Numbered from the stretch's first letter, positions 47,490-56,709 are shown. The stretch is DNA of 64,000 bases from an uncultured Rhizobiaceae bacterium (GCA_958296345.1 CATQIJ010000002.1:1-64000), one strand, 5' to 3'. The notes: generated from the sequence alone by a model not told the origin. A program made the numbers and translations.

Positions 47490-49088
47490 CTAGCTTTTTT
47501 CTTGCTCCATTAGCACAGCTTGCGGCGTATCAAGATCAAGGCTAGCTGCCTTTCCTAACTCAACTTCAATCACCCTATCTTGATTAGCTGCCATAATATG
47601 GCGCGCGCCAGTATCGCCTTGGATATTACATAGTTCATCAAAGAAACTGCGAGGCCAAAGCACAGGATTGCCTCGTTTCCCATCATGCGTTGAAACAATG
47701 ATATGATTTGGGTTTTGCAGCGCAACTTCAGCAAGTTCATCTATCATGCTCGATGTGATGTAAGGCATATCTCCCAATAAAATAAGCGCACTCGATATAT
47801 CGTTAGATAGCGCTTTAATTCCGCAGGATAATGATGTTGATAAGCCATTTTCGTAGTGGGGATTATTAAATAATGTAATCGCCAAACCATTCAAAGCATC
47901 TTTAACGTCATTCGGCTTATGGCCTGTAACAACCAATATTTCAGCTATCGCCGAGGTAACAGCAGCCTCACCGACATGACGCACCATTGGTTTTCCTGCA
48001 ACTTCTACAGTCATCTTATTAAGATCACCCATTCGGCGTGACTGGCCTGCTGCAAGAATAACGGCTGCTGTCTTGAATGATGATTTTTTTTGCTTTTCGC
48101 GAGGATGTGGCCTACTACCCGTTTCCATTAAAAGCCCACCAACTCCCATCTTAGCGATATCATCGCTGGATATAGTGATATCGGCTAGTAATCTTTGCAA
48201 AACCCAGTCAAAGCCATTTTCAGCAATCGAACGAGCGCACCCAGGCGCGCCAATAATTGGCATGTTATCAATTTTTGCCAGAAGCATTAAATTACCAGGA
48301 TCTACAGGCATTCCAAACCGAAGGATTTCACCGCCTGAATCTTCTATAGCTTGCGGAATGCAATCTGCAATATCACTGATTGCTGATGCACCGAAGATGA
48401 TCAACACATCACATTTTGGGGACAGTTTACTTATTACTTCAGAGACATTTACTGCATCATGTTCAACTCTAATCTCTTCAACAATTGAACTTTCAGAAAG
48501 CGCTAAACGACGCTCTAAATTCTCACGAGTTTTATCCATAATTGATGATTTTAAGGAAGGCAGTTTGGTTGAAATCATACCAATGCGTTTTGGTTTGAAA
48601 TCTTTAATTATAATTGCTTGCTCTAAATCAAGGTCAAGTACAGCTTCGACGCTTTTAGAGCTTACGGCATAAGGGATAATCTTAATTGTAGCGACGAGTC
48701 TTCCTTTATTGACAGGCGCATAATTAGATAAAGTAGCAATTGTGATACTTGGATCAACTGCATTGATAGCGTTCACAATTGAGGAATTGGCGCAAAAGAC
48801 ACCATTTGATGCGGCAAAGATATTTACGCGCCCAGTCGATGCATCTTCAATTGCCAAATTAGATGAGCCGAGTTGCTTAGCAATCAAAGTCGCAGCTTCA
48901 TCTTCCAATACGTCACCTTCTTCCGACATAGCAACCGTAACGGTCTCTATCCCTGATTTCATAAGCTGACCAATAACCACTTCGTCAATCAATGCGCCTT
49001 TACGAATTCGCTTGCCATTTTCCAACCTCAAGCTATGCGCGAGTATGCCGCCCTTAGATTGATTAATAGGAAGAGTGCCGAATTTCAT
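47490..49088 (-). CDS. Molybdopterin-binding domain fused to MobA/MocA-type nucleotidyltransferase
   Basis: The 532 residues have two parts. The first (about 1-330) is a MoeA/MoCF-like molybdopterin-binding domain (LIIFGASAISDIADCIP). The second (about 345-532) is a GT-A nucleotidyltransferase with LAAGQSRRMGDLNKM and LLGDMPYIT, as in MocA, which makes the molybdopterin cytosine dinucleotide needed by xanthine-dehydrogenase-type hydroxylases. Last gene of the MoxR operon, three bases from the XdhC-like gene. Together they suggest cofactor maturation for a Mo hydroxylase located elsewhere. Confidence 0.88.
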   Translation of the reverse strand: MKFGTLPINQSKGGILAHSLRLENGKRIRKGALIDEVVIGQLMKSGIETVTVAMSEEGDVLEDEAATLIAKQLGSSNLAIEDASTGRVNIFAASNGVFCANSSIVNAINAVDPSITIATLSNYAPVNKGRLVATIKIIPYAVSSKSVEAVLDLDLEQAIIIKDFKPKRIGMISTKLPSLKSSIMDKTRENLERRLALSESSIVEEIRVEHDAVNVSEVISKLSPKCDVLIIFGASAISDIADCIPQAIEDSGGEILRFGMPVDPGNLMLLAKIDNMPIIGAPGCARSIAENGFDWVLQRLLADITISSDDIAKMGVGGLLMETGSRPHPREKQKKSSFKTAAVILAAGQSRRMGDLNKMTVEVAGKPMVRHVGEAAVTSAIAEILVVTGHKPNDVKDALNGLAITLFNNPHYENGLSTSLSCGIKALSNDISSALILLGDMPYITSSMIDELAEVALQNPNHIIVSTHDGKRGNPVLWPRSFFDELCNIQGDTGARHIMAANQDRVIEVELGKAASLDLDTPQAVLMEQEKS

Positions 49089-49091
49089 AAC

Positions 49092-49778
49092 TTAGCTAAG
49101 ACCACGATTACGGAAAGCGTCAATAATTTCAGCCATAACAGCGACCGCAATTTCTTGTGGAGATGCAGCGCCAATATTTAAACCAATAGGCGCTTTGATA
49201 CGGTCAATTTGTTCTTGCCTAATACCGTCAGCCAACAATCGTTCGACGCGCTTACCATGGGTTTTACGGCTGCCTAATGCGCCAACGTAAAAACAACTTC
49301 TACGAAGGGCTTCTGCTATTGGAAAATCATCAATCTTTGGATCATGCGTAACAGCTGCCAGTGCGCAATATGCATCCAATGGATTTTCGGCCAAAACATC
49401 TTCTGGCCATTCTGCATGAACAGGCGTCCCTTCAAAGCGCTCTTGCGTTGCAAAGGCTGTGCGCGGATCTATAACTTCAAGATCATAGCCAGCCATTTTG
49501 GCGATGGGTACCATTGCTTGTGTTATATGAACTGCGCCTATCACTATAATGCTTGGTGGTGGTAAATGTGCATTTAAGAAGAACTCAGTTTCGCTAATTT
49601 GGACCGTTGTTGATTTACCTGTTAGGAGTGCCTTGGTTATCGCTTCACCCAACTCACCCTCAACCATATGACCTTCAAGCACGAGACGGTCGCGGCCATC
49701 ACCAAGGTTTGTAACAAGCACGCAGGCTTTACGTTCATTGCGTGCTTGATTGAGTTTTTTGAGAACGAGTGGATCCAT
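49092..49778 (-). CDS. XdhC/CoxI family Mo-hydroxylase maturation protein (Rossmann-containing)
   Basis: The 228-residue protein has a short CoxI-like N-terminal part and an XdhC Rossmann domain with PPSIIVIGAVHITQAMVPIA, DPRTAF and AVTHDPKIDD, YVGALGSRKTH. XdhC binds sulfurated molybdenum cofactor and inserts it into the apo-hydroxylase. Its glycine motif reads GAVH instead of the usual GAGH, a small deviation. Follows the 109-residue CoxI-like gene without a gap. Confidence 0.9.
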   Translation of the reverse strand: MDPLVLKKLNQARNERKACVLVTNLGDGRDRLVLEGHMVEGELGEAITKALLTGKSTTVQISETEFFLNAHLPPPSIIVIGAVHITQAMVPIAKMAGYDLEVIDPRTAFATQERFEGTPVHAEWPEDVLAENPLDAYCALAAVTHDPKIDDFPIAEALRRSCFYVGALGSRKTHGKRVERLLADGIRQEQIDRIKAPIGLNIGAASPQEIAVAVMAEIIDAFRNRGLS

Positions 49779-50108
49779 CTAGCCAACGCGCTCCACATAG
49801 ACACGTATATTACCACCGCAGGATAGGCCAACCTCAAAAGCTGTTTCGTCTGCTACGCCGAACTCAAGCATTTTTGGTTCACCAGAAGTAATCACATCTA
49901 TGGCTTCTGCAACAACAGCACCTTCAACGCATCCGCCAGAGACAGATCCTTCGAAGTTACCCTCTTCATCAATTACCAAATGAGAACCTGATCGACGTGG
50001 TGCTGAGCCCCAAGTGGAGACAACAGTTGCAATCGCCACTTCTTTGCCTGCCTTCATCCAAGTTTCAGCAAGGGTTAATTCATCGTCCAGGCTTGCTTGT
50101 TCTGTCAT
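49779..50108 (-). CDS. XdhC N-terminal/CoxI-like protein
   Basis: The 109 residues carry the XdhC_CoxI signature: VATVVSTWGSAPRRSGSHLVIDEEGNFEGSVSGGCVEGAV and the glycine-rich SCGGNIRVYVE near the end. ATG 50108 overlaps the stop of the VWA gene (TAATG), so the start is clear; a longer frame reaches 50135 inside that gene. In many relatives this domain and the next gene are one protein, so the pair may be a natural split. Confidence 0.9.
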   Translation of the reverse strand: MTEQASLDDELTLAETWMKAGKEVAIATVVSTWGSAPRRSGSHLVIDEEGNFEGSVSGGCVEGAVVAEAIDVITSGEPKMLEFGVADETAFEVGLSCGGNIRVYVERVG

Positions 50109-51331
50109 TATGCTGCTTTCATTGCTTCTAGCCAAATACGCGGATCATTCTCACGACCTACTTCCCCTGCAAGAGCCTGACACAGACCTGATAACGCATC
50201 AAGGGAATGAACCGGTCTAAACTCATCTACATGAGGCAACATCGTCCTGATACCTTTTGCGGCAGCTTGAAAACTATCAAAGCGTAACAATGGATTTAGC
50301 CATATCATACGACGGCACGAGCGATGTAATCTGTCCATCTCATGCGCAAGCCTATCATCTTCATCGCGCTCTAAGCCATCAGTTATCAAAAGCACAATTG
50401 CACCCTGCCCTAAAACGCGTCTTGACCAGAGCCTATTAAACTCATGCAGTGTTTCGCCAATACGCGTACCACCCGACCAATCTTCAACCGCAGCTGCGCA
50501 TTCATCTAGTGCTACGTCTGGGTCTTTCATCTTGAGTTGACGTGTTACATTTGTAAGACGGGTACCAAAAAGGAAGGTGTGCACATGGCGGCGGTTTTCT
50601 GAAAGCGCATGGAAGAAATGTAGGAATGTACGAGAATATTGGCTCATGGAACCAGAGATATCTGCAAGAATTACGACTGGCGGTTCAATCATTTTGGATT
50701 CACGAAATTGCGGCAAAACGAGATCACCACCTGTCCGCATAGCTTTTGCCAGCATTCTACGCGGATCAGATTTAGCAATGCGGTTGATAGGTTGATAGCG
50801 GCGTGTCTTTACGAGGTTAAGAGGCAAAGTCATTTTTGCCATCTCGCGTTTTGCTTGGTTAATCTCGGCAACGCTCATTTGCGCAAAGTCTTTTTCGCGC
50901 AGCACTTCACGAGCAGACGTTGTAAATTGAGCATCAACTTCAATTTCTGGTCGTTCGAATTCTTTTTGTTGTTCTTGTCCTGCAAACATGGCTTCCGATA
51001 CACGGTTTTCACCCGCCTTTGGCTTTTCGCGTTGATCATCTTCACGCATTTGCGGCGAGAACATTTGGATCATTTTCTCTATAAGCTCACGCGAGCGCCA
51101 AAACAGATTAAACGCCTGCTCAAACACAACCATGTCTTCCTTACGAGTGACCAACACACTATGCAGCGTCCAATAAAAATCATCACGGTCAGAGATACCC
51201 CCAGCTTCTACGGCACGAACACAATCCACCACGCTGGAAGGCCCAAGCTTCATGCCTGCCGCGCGTAGAGTGCGAGAAAAGTAGAGAATGTTTTCAGCTA
51301 ATTTGCCTGTTGGGGTGGTAGCAACATTCAT
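50108..51331 (-). CDS. VWA domain-containing CoxE-like protein
   Basis: The 407 residues have a helical N-terminal part and a C-terminal von Willebrand A domain with the metal-ion-dependent DISGSMSQYSR motif and GGTRIG and LLITDGLERD loops. CoxE works with the MoxR-type ATPase CoxD to insert sulfur and copper into CO-dehydrogenase-type active sites. It starts at the MoxR stop codon. Confidence 0.92.
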   Translation of the reverse strand: MNVATTPTGKLAENILYFSRTLRAAGMKLGPSSVVDCVRAVEAGGISDRDDFYWTLHSVLVTRKEDMVVFEQAFNLFWRSRELIEKMIQMFSPQMREDDQREKPKAGENRVSEAMFAGQEQQKEFERPEIEVDAQFTTSAREVLREKDFAQMSVAEINQAKREMAKMTLPLNLVKTRRYQPINRIAKSDPRRMLAKAMRTGGDLVLPQFRESKMIEPPVVILADISGSMSQYSRTFLHFFHALSENRRHVHTFLFGTRLTNVTRQLKMKDPDVALDECAAAVEDWSGGTRIGETLHEFNRLWSRRVLGQGAIVLLITDGLERDEDDRLAHEMDRLHRSCRRMIWLNPLLRFDSFQAAAKGIRTMLPHVDEFRPVHSLDALSGLCQALAGEVGRENDPRIWLEAMKAA

Positions 51332-52233
51332 TAGCCTGCCAATTCCTTCTTAACATCGGTCAGAATTTGCTGCCCTTCACTCGAGTTGATTTGCGCAATA
51401 TCATCTTGATATTTCAACAACACTCCAATCGTATCTGACACCCCTTGCGGGTCAATGGCTACTTTATCAAGCTCAATCAAAGCCGATGCCCAATCTAGAG
51501 TTTCGGCAACGCCCGGGTTTTTAAACAAATCTTGTTGGCGAAGCTTTTGGACGTAGGCGACGACTTCTTTTGCCAGATTTTCACTGGCTTCAGGCACTTT
51601 AGAATTGACAATTGCAAGCTCTCTCGCTGCATCTGGATAGTCTACCCAATGATATAAACAACGGCGCTTTAGCGCATCGTGGATTTCGCGAGTGCGGTTT
51701 GTTGTTATGATAACTATTGGTGGTTCTTGCGCTTTTATTGTTCCAAGTTCAGGGATGGTTACTTGAAAGTCTGACAAGATTTCCAACAAGAACGCTTCAA
51801 AGGCTTCGTCTGTTCGATCCAACTCATCAATAAGCAGAATAGGCGCTTTGCCCGTCTCGCCTTCCAGCGCTTGCAGCAAGGGACGTTTGATTAGGAATTC
51901 ATCTGTGAAAACGCCATCCTTTAACGATGCTTTATCGCTGGAAGCTTCTCGCATACGGATTTCCACCATTTGCGCTGCGTAGTTCCATTCGTAGACTGCC
52001 GAAGAGACATCAAGGCCTTCATAGCATTGCAATCTGATGAGAGGACGGTCCAGTGCGGAGCTTAGAACCTTGGCAATTTCTGTTTTACCAACACCTGCCT
52101 CACCTTCAAGAAAAAGCGGCTTGCCCATTTTGAGCGCGAGATAAAGCACTGTGGCCAGGGAGCGATCTGCGACATAGCCTTCGCCTGACAATAGAGTTTC
52201 TGTTTCATCAATGCTTTTAGGCAATCCCGCCAT
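51331..52233 (-). CDS. MoxR-type AAA+ ATPase (CoxD-like)
   Basis: The 300-residue ATPase has Walker A (EGEAGVGKTEIAK), Walker B (LLIDELDRTDE), sensor 1 (IITTNRTREIHDALKRR) and the C-terminal lid. As CoxD, it is the chaperone partner of the VWA protein in maturation of Mo hydroxylases. First gene of the five-gene operon on the minus strand, with start ATG 52233 and a terminator of hupE lying just upstream. Confidence 0.92.
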   Translation of the reverse strand: MAGLPKSIDETETLLSGEGYVADRSLATVLYLALKMGKPLFLEGEAGVGKTEIAKVLSSALDRPLIRLQCYEGLDVSSAVYEWNYAAQMVEIRMREASSDKASLKDGVFTDEFLIKRPLLQALEGETGKAPILLIDELDRTDEAFEAFLLEILSDFQVTIPELGTIKAQEPPIVIITTNRTREIHDALKRRCLYHWVDYPDAARELAIVNSKVPEASENLAKEVVAYVQKLRQQDLFKNPGVAETLDWASALIELDKVAIDPQGVSDTIGVLLKYQDDIAQINSSEGQQILTDVKKELAG

Positions 52234-52283
52234 GTGTATTCTCCAACAAACTATTCAATATAAGCTAACGTGTTAGCAGGCAT

Positions 52284-52318
52284 AAAAAAAGAGGCATGGA
52301 CTAAAGTCCATGCCTCTT
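52284..52318 (-). terminator. Strong terminator of the hupE-like gene
   Basis: A 14-base perfect stem (AAGAGGCATGGACT at 52289-52302 with AGTCCATGCCTCTT at 52305-52318) and a T run on the minus strand. It separates the riboswitch-hupE unit from the MoxR operon. Confidence 0.92.
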
Positions 52319-52345
52319 AAATCAAATAAATTCGACTTAAACGTT

Positions 52346-52996
52346 TTAGCCAAGGCCAAGGGCTGCAAATGCAGCGCCTTCAATGCTTTCCAATGTTAGG
52401 AAAACGCCCATGCCAGCAACAAGAGCACCTGTAAGGCGTGCATTGATTGCTGTAGCTTCAGTTGCTTTGAATACATTTTTCACCAACCAACCGCTGCCGA
52501 GTGCAACTGCATATTGAAGTGCACCAAGGCCGATTAGGTAACCGATAAGAACAGAACCACCGATTGCAGCTTCTTGTGAGGCAATTGAATCACCAAATGC
52601 TGCGCCATGGAACAGGCCAAAGGCTGCGAAGATTGGCAGAGCCAGTGACATGCTAAGTGCACGGCCAGAAAGTACAATGTAACCAACTGCTAGTAGTGAA
52701 AAACCAATCACTGCTTCTTTCATTGGAAGGCCATCGCCATTTGCCATCATTAGGCAACCAATAAGCATTGCAGCGATGTAAGCTGCAGGTGCTGTGCGTG
52801 AAAAGCCTGTGTAAAGCGCTGCAACGCCTACTGCGATTACGAAGAACAAGTGGTCAAAGCCCAATAGCGGGTGGCCAATGCCTGATAGCAAACCGTGTGT
52901 GAATGTTTCCATTGACTGACCAGCTAATGGGTGGTGAGCAAGTGCTGGAGTTGCCGTTGCTAGAAGTGCTAATGCACTAAAAAGAGTTTTTTTCAT
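52346..52996 (-). CDS. HupE/UreJ family metal permease (probably cobalt)
   Basis: The 216 residues start with a signal-like helix ending near TPALAHHPL and contain six further membrane segments. The histidine motif GHPLLGFDHLFFVIAVG marks the HupE/UreJ nickel/cobalt family. The cobalamin riboswitch upstream indicates cobalt as the likely substrate, since B12 represses it. ATG 52996 has AGGGG seven bases upstream, and this site pairs with an upstream GAAGG stretch in the riboswitch expression platform. A longer frame starts at 53011 but lies before the site. Confidence 0.9.
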   Translation of the reverse strand: MKKTLFSALALLATATPALAHHPLAGQSMETFTHGLLSGIGHPLLGFDHLFFVIAVGVAALYTGFSRTAPAAYIAAMLIGCLMMANGDGLPMKEAVIGFSLLAVGYIVLSGRALSMSLALPIFAAFGLFHGAAFGDSIASQEAAIGGSVLIGYLIGLGALQYAVALGSGWLVKNVFKATEATAINARLTGALVAGMGVFLTLESIEGAAFAALGLG

Positions 52997-53004
52997 TTTA
53001 TTCC

Positions 53005-53028
53005 CCTTCATATTTTCTTGTTTGAAGG
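53005..53028 (-). promoter_or_regulatory. Hairpin sequestering the hupE ribosome site
   Basis: On the minus strand CCTTC at 53028-53024 can pair with GAAGG at 53009-53005, which overlaps the AAGGGG ribosome site of hupE. This is the expected off-state of a riboswitch that acts on translation. Confidence 0.6.
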
Positions 53029-53109
53029 AGGGATTTCGTTAGAAGGATTGAGAATAATCTCTAATCTTCCACGGAACACCCCGTCCGTTTTAAAATTGAC
53101 TTTGTTTTC

Positions 53110-53306
53110 ACAAAGCCTGCAGGCTGGTCTCCTGGCTCACGGGTCTAAGCGTTTTATCACCTTCCCAGCTTGCGCCAGTGGATTTGATAATTCGCTCACC
53201 GCTTACAGTCGCGGGGGCGGCTGCAGATTAAGGCCCCTATTTGGGTCATCCCCTTCTGCATTCCCATTTGATCCCCTGATGCCTACTGCACCGTTCGGGG
53301 AACCTT
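53110..53306 (-). promoter_or_regulatory. Cobalamin (B12) riboswitch
   Basis: The minus strand contains the core B12-element blocks in order: GGTTCCCCGAACGG, GGGAATGCAG, the G-rich stretch, CCCGCGACTGTAAGCGG, then near the end GAGCCAGGAGACCAGCCTGC (the B12 box). Length of about 195 bases fits. It lies 110 bases before hupE and would turn it off when adenosylcobalamin is plentiful. Confidence 0.94.
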
Positions 53307-53466
53307 ACATAACTCTATGTGAAGCCAATCAGGCAAAAACGTCAAGCAATATTCGACATCATGAGTAGATTTTGCGACTAAAATTGTTGCTTACGATAAA
53401 AAACACGCGATAAGCCTTCTTAATTACTTTCATTTAGTTGCCAAGCACTTTAAAAATCGATGCAAT

Positions 53467-54594
53467 ATGATTATTCAACGACTCACAAAAACGCTCTCCA
53501 ATCTAATGCTTTCATTCAGTTTAAGTTTAAGCGCAAGCTTATTGTTGTCATTGAGCAGCATGAGTAAAGCAGACACCATTGCTTTATCACTTCCACTTAG
53601 TGGCGATTTTTCAGAGATTGGTCGCGATTTTTCTACTGGCGCAAAGTTAGCTATGGAGACACTTGGCAAAGGCCATGAACTTTTCATTGCTGATGATGGA
53701 TGCGATAAAGACCTTGCTAATCAAGCGGTCAAAGATATCCGTTTAATAAAGCCGGCCCTCGTAACAGGTTTGATTTGCAATGAGACAGCTCTTGCGTTTG
53801 CAAATGGTTTTCAAGAAAGCCAACTTCCATTGCTTGTAGCGGGTGCACGCTCCGTAAGGCTGATTAAAGATAGAGATCGGGAAGATTGGAATCTTTGGCG
53901 TATGTCGCCAGGCGATGATGCACCTGCAGATCAAATTGCCAATTACATATCAAGCAATCTAAAAGACACTGCTTTCGCACTTGTTGATGATGGAACTATT
54001 TACGGGCGCAATCTAACCGATGGTATTCGCTTGAGGTTAAATGATAGCGGCATGAAACCGCAATTTGCAGATACGTTCCGAGCAGCTCAGTCAACGCAAT
54101 CTGGTATGCTGCGCAGGTTAGAACGCTCTGGCGTTGGTGTTGCGTTTATTGCAGCAACAACAACAGAAGACTTATTCACCATTGTAAAAGACCACAACGC
54201 GTTCAACATTAAAAACCAGCTGATTGTGACCGAACAATTAGCTGTATTGCCCTACTTAGAAGGCGCTTCTTCTGTGTCCAATGGAACATTGATTATGATG
54301 CAGCAGCCTCACGTCTCATTAAAGAGCACTTCAAAGCTTACTAAGTTGCTGGAAACTCGGAACATCGCTTCTTCAAAAGGTATTTATGATGGTTATGCAG
54401 CTATAGAAGTTGCAATAGCGTCTCTTGGCGCAAACCATCAAGATACAACGCAGAACCTTAGCACAAAGCACTTTGATACTACTCTGGGTGCTGTTGAATT
54501 CGACAAATATGGTAAGAACATCCATAATCCATACAGGCTACATGTATGGCAAGATGGAACACTCGAGCCTTTGGATAATTCAAACAATCTGTGA
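53467..54594 (+). CDS. Type I periplasmic binding protein (branched-chain amino acid ABC type)
   Basis: Signal peptide (about 1-35, cleavage near SKA/DT), then a LivJ-like bilobed domain with ALSLPLSGDFSEIGRDFSTGAKLAME, VTGLICNETALAF and DGTIYGRNLTDGI. 375 residues. No permease or ATPase genes are adjacent, so it is either an orphan or works with a distant transporter. A family associated with PQQ-dependent alcohol dehydrogenase systems is one possible home. Confidence 0.82.
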   Translation: MIIQRLTKTLSNLMLSFSLSLSASLLLSLSSMSKADTIALSLPLSGDFSEIGRDFSTGAKLAMETLGKGHELFIADDGCDKDLANQAVKDIRLIKPALVTGLICNETALAFANGFQESQLPLLVAGARSVRLIKDRDREDWNLWRMSPGDDAPADQIANYISSNLKDTAFALVDDGTIYGRNLTDGIRLRLNDSGMKPQFADTFRAAQSTQSGMLRRLERSGVGVAFIAATTTEDLFTIVKDHNAFNIKNQLIVTEQLAVLPYLEGASSVSNGTLIMMQQPHVSLKSTSKLTKLLETRNIASSKGIYDGYAAIEVAIASLGANHQDTTQNLSTKHFDTTLGAVEFDKYGKNIHNPYRLHVWQDGTLEPLDNSNNL

Positions 54595-54600
54595 TTTTAG

Positions 54601-55410
54601 ATGATTAAACCTGGCCCAAAAAATTCAATTACTGACATCAAAGGGCTTAAGGTTGGCAATTCTCAAGATAGCAAACTTAAGAGCGGCGTTACGGTTTTAT
54701 TATGCGATGAACCGATGACTGCTTCTGTTGCAGTGCATGGTGGTGGGCCTGGCACTCGTGATACAGAGCTTCTTTCACCAGAAAATACAGTTGAAGCAAT
54801 TGATGCCTTGGTTTTATCTGGTGGCTCAGCTTTTGGATTAGACGCTGCATCAGGTGTTCAGGCTTATTTACGTGAAAAAGGTCGAGGCTTCGCAGTCGGC
54901 CCAGTTCATGTACCGATAGTTCCACAAGCCATTTTATTTGACTTGATTAATGGCGGCGATAAAGATTGGGGGAAATATTCCCCTTACCGCGAACTTGGAT
55001 ATGAAGCCGCGCAGAATGCTTCTTCAGAATTTGATTTTGGTACTGCAGGCGCTGGGACTGGTGCGCTAGTTGCCGGATTAAAAGGCGGGCTCGGCACTGC
55101 ATCTATCAAACTGGAGAATGGTATTACAATCGCCGCGCTTTTTGCAGTGAATGCGCTTGGTAGTCCGATGATTGGAGAGACACATCATTTCCATGCAGCA
55201 CTGTTTGAACAAAACAATGAGTTTGGCGGATACGGCCTTCCCTCGTCTTTTCCTGAGAAACCAGACGCTTTGAAAATCAAATTTCGCGAACATGCTACAA
55301 GCGTCTCCAATACAACCATTGGCATAATTGCTACAGATGCTATTTTGACCAAAGCGCAAGCTAAACGCTTAGCAATTGCAGCGCATGATGGTATTTTAAA
55401 AGGAAAATGA
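54601..55410 (+). CDS. P1 family (DmpA-like) peptidase, short at the C-terminus
   Basis: The start GPKNSITDIKGLKVGNSQDSKLKSGVTV, LVLSGGSAFGLDAASGVQ, GTAGAGTGALVAGLKGG and NTTIGIIATDAILTKAQAKRLAIAAHDG match P1 peptidases such as DmpA, whose autoprocessed nucleophile lies in the NTTIG region. The protein ends nine residues later, at 269 residues, whereas family members run on for about 60 more (usual length about 330). The last codons overlap the ribosome site of the next gene, so this is a truncation, not a frameshift. Confidence 0.8.
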   Translation: MIKPGPKNSITDIKGLKVGNSQDSKLKSGVTVLLCDEPMTASVAVHGGGPGTRDTELLSPENTVEAIDALVLSGGSAFGLDAASGVQAYLREKGRGFAVGPVHVPIVPQAILFDLINGGDKDWGKYSPYRELGYEAAQNASSEFDFGTAGAGTGALVAGLKGGLGTASIKLENGITIAALFAVNALGSPMIGETHHFHAALFEQNNEFGGYGLPSSFPEKPDALKIKFREHATSVSNTTIGIIATDAILTKAQAKRLAIAAHDGILKGK

Positions 55411-55411
55411 T

Positions 55412-56134
55412 ATGAAACATATTTTTACATTTATAACCTCTATAATTATCACCCTTGCTTCTTGCTTGGCAGCCCTTTCTGGTGACTTTGCTAAACGTGA
55501 AATTCACGGATTTTCAGTTAACGGAGGTCTCTTTGCTTTTGAAGAATTTGGCATACAAGATGGGTCTGGATTCCCCTACTCTACTATTTATGTGATCGAC
55601 ACCGCTACAGACCAATGGACAGCTAATTCTCCTTACCGAGCAAGACTAGAAGACGACACAAAAACTATTTTTGATGCCCGTGAAGAAGCTCGTATCTTAG
55701 CAGGTCCTGTGATGAAGAGCTTCGAAAATCGCGGCAATATAGTTGCAACTAATCGAGCGACTGAACTTGGTATCGACGGTAAGCGGATAATTGCAAACCC
55801 TCGCTTTGTTGTTCCACCAATTGATGATGAAATTGAATTTCGCTTACAAGAAATTGCATTCTCAGGCTCGCAACGGTGTGAAGCTTTTGGGTCAACAAAC
55901 GGCTTTCGATTGTTGAAAATTGGTACACGTGATGGCGATGAAACAATCACATTGCACGAAGACACGTCTATCCCAGCAAGCAGAAACTGTCCGTTACGAT
56001 ACGATTTAGCGGATGTCGTTACTTATTACCCAGAAAGTCAAAGCCCAAGTTTTGCAGTTCTAATTCGAATGCAAACTGTAGGCTTTGAAGGCCCTGATGG
56101 GCGGTATTTGGCAGTGACAGGTAAGCTTGAGTAA
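55412..56134 (+). CDS. Secreted DUF2259 family protein
   Basis: Signal peptide (about 1-23) followed by GDFAKREIHGFSVNGGLFAFEEFGIQDGSGFPYSTIYVID, the conserved opening of DUF2259, and a beta-rich remainder with DYFP-type strands. 240 residues. Function unknown. An AAAGGA site overlaps the P1 peptidase end, so the pair is an operon. Confidence 0.85.
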   Translation: MKHIFTFITSIIITLASCLAALSGDFAKREIHGFSVNGGLFAFEEFGIQDGSGFPYSTIYVIDTATDQWTANSPYRARLEDDTKTIFDAREEARILAGPVMKSFENRGNIVATNRATELGIDGKRIIANPRFVVPPIDDEIEFRLQEIAFSGSQRCEAFGSTNGFRLLKIGTRDGDETITLHEDTSIPASRNCPLRYDLADVVTYYPESQSPSFAVLIRMQTVGFEGPDGRYLAVTGKLE

Positions 56135-56136
56135 GC

Positions 56137-56709
56137 TTATTTCTTCACTTTCTGGCGAATTTTTCCGATTACTAGGTTTTGAACAGACCTATTTTTATCG
56201 ATTCCAACGTGGTCCGTACCATATTTAGAAACATCGATGGTTGTAATCTTGCCCTTAAAGCCAGAGCCACGTCGATAGTTTTTCCCTGTTGGAATTTTAT
56301 AATTCACCACGCTTACAGCACCACTGGTTAGAGCTGGTGGTTGCGGGAAACCTGGATCAAGACCAATAAGCAAAGCTGTTTTTACCCCTGACTTTCCAAG
56401 TGTGTTAGCAAAACGAGCCGCCTCAACACCACCTAAAGAATGCCCAACAATAACAATCGGGTAAGAAACTTTTTTCTGTTTTGAGCGTCTAATGATATCT
56501 TCGGCTATTGAATTCCAGTTGCCGTTTGAAATAGCCTTAGCACGAATGCCTTTTAATTTAAGCTTTCGCGTCATCTGGTTCATACCATCTGAGAAAACAT
56601 TTAAGAAGCCACGTATCATATAGACTTCTTCCGACACGACAGGTGTTGCTGCAAATGTCGTTGCACTTAGTGTCATTGCCAAAAAAGCATTGCGTATGGT
56701 CTTGTTCAT
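56137..56709 (-). CDS. Secreted lipase-like alpha/beta hydrolase
   Basis: Signal peptide (about 1-20), then MIRGFLNVFSDGMNQMTRKL, the nucleophile elbow VGHSLGG and a conserved GLDPGFPQPPAL loop. At 190 residues it is a minimal lipase-like fold. It converges with the DUF2259 gene (three bases between stops). Confidence 0.82.
   Translation of the reverse strand: MNKTIRNAFLAMTLSATTFAATPVVSEEVYMIRGFLNVFSDGMNQMTRKLKLKGIRAKAISNGNWNSIAEDIIRRSKQKKVSYPIVIVGHSLGGVEAARFANTLGKSGVKTALLIGLDPGFPQPPALTSGAVSVVNYKIPTGKNYRRGSGFKGKITTIDVSKYGTDHVGIDKNRSVQNLVIGKIRQKVKK

Noticed and set aside
48073-48672. 199-residue frame opposite the MobA-fusion gene
   Set aside because: Antisense shadow; the minus-strand gene has clear domains.
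50639-51268. 209-residue frame opposite the CoxE-like gene
   Set aside because: Antisense to a conserved gene; leucine/histidine/phenylalanine-rich translation typical of a shadow.
53018-53368. 116-residue plus-strand frame over the B12 riboswitch
   Set aside because: Coincides with the structured riboswitch on the opposite strand and has no ribosome site.
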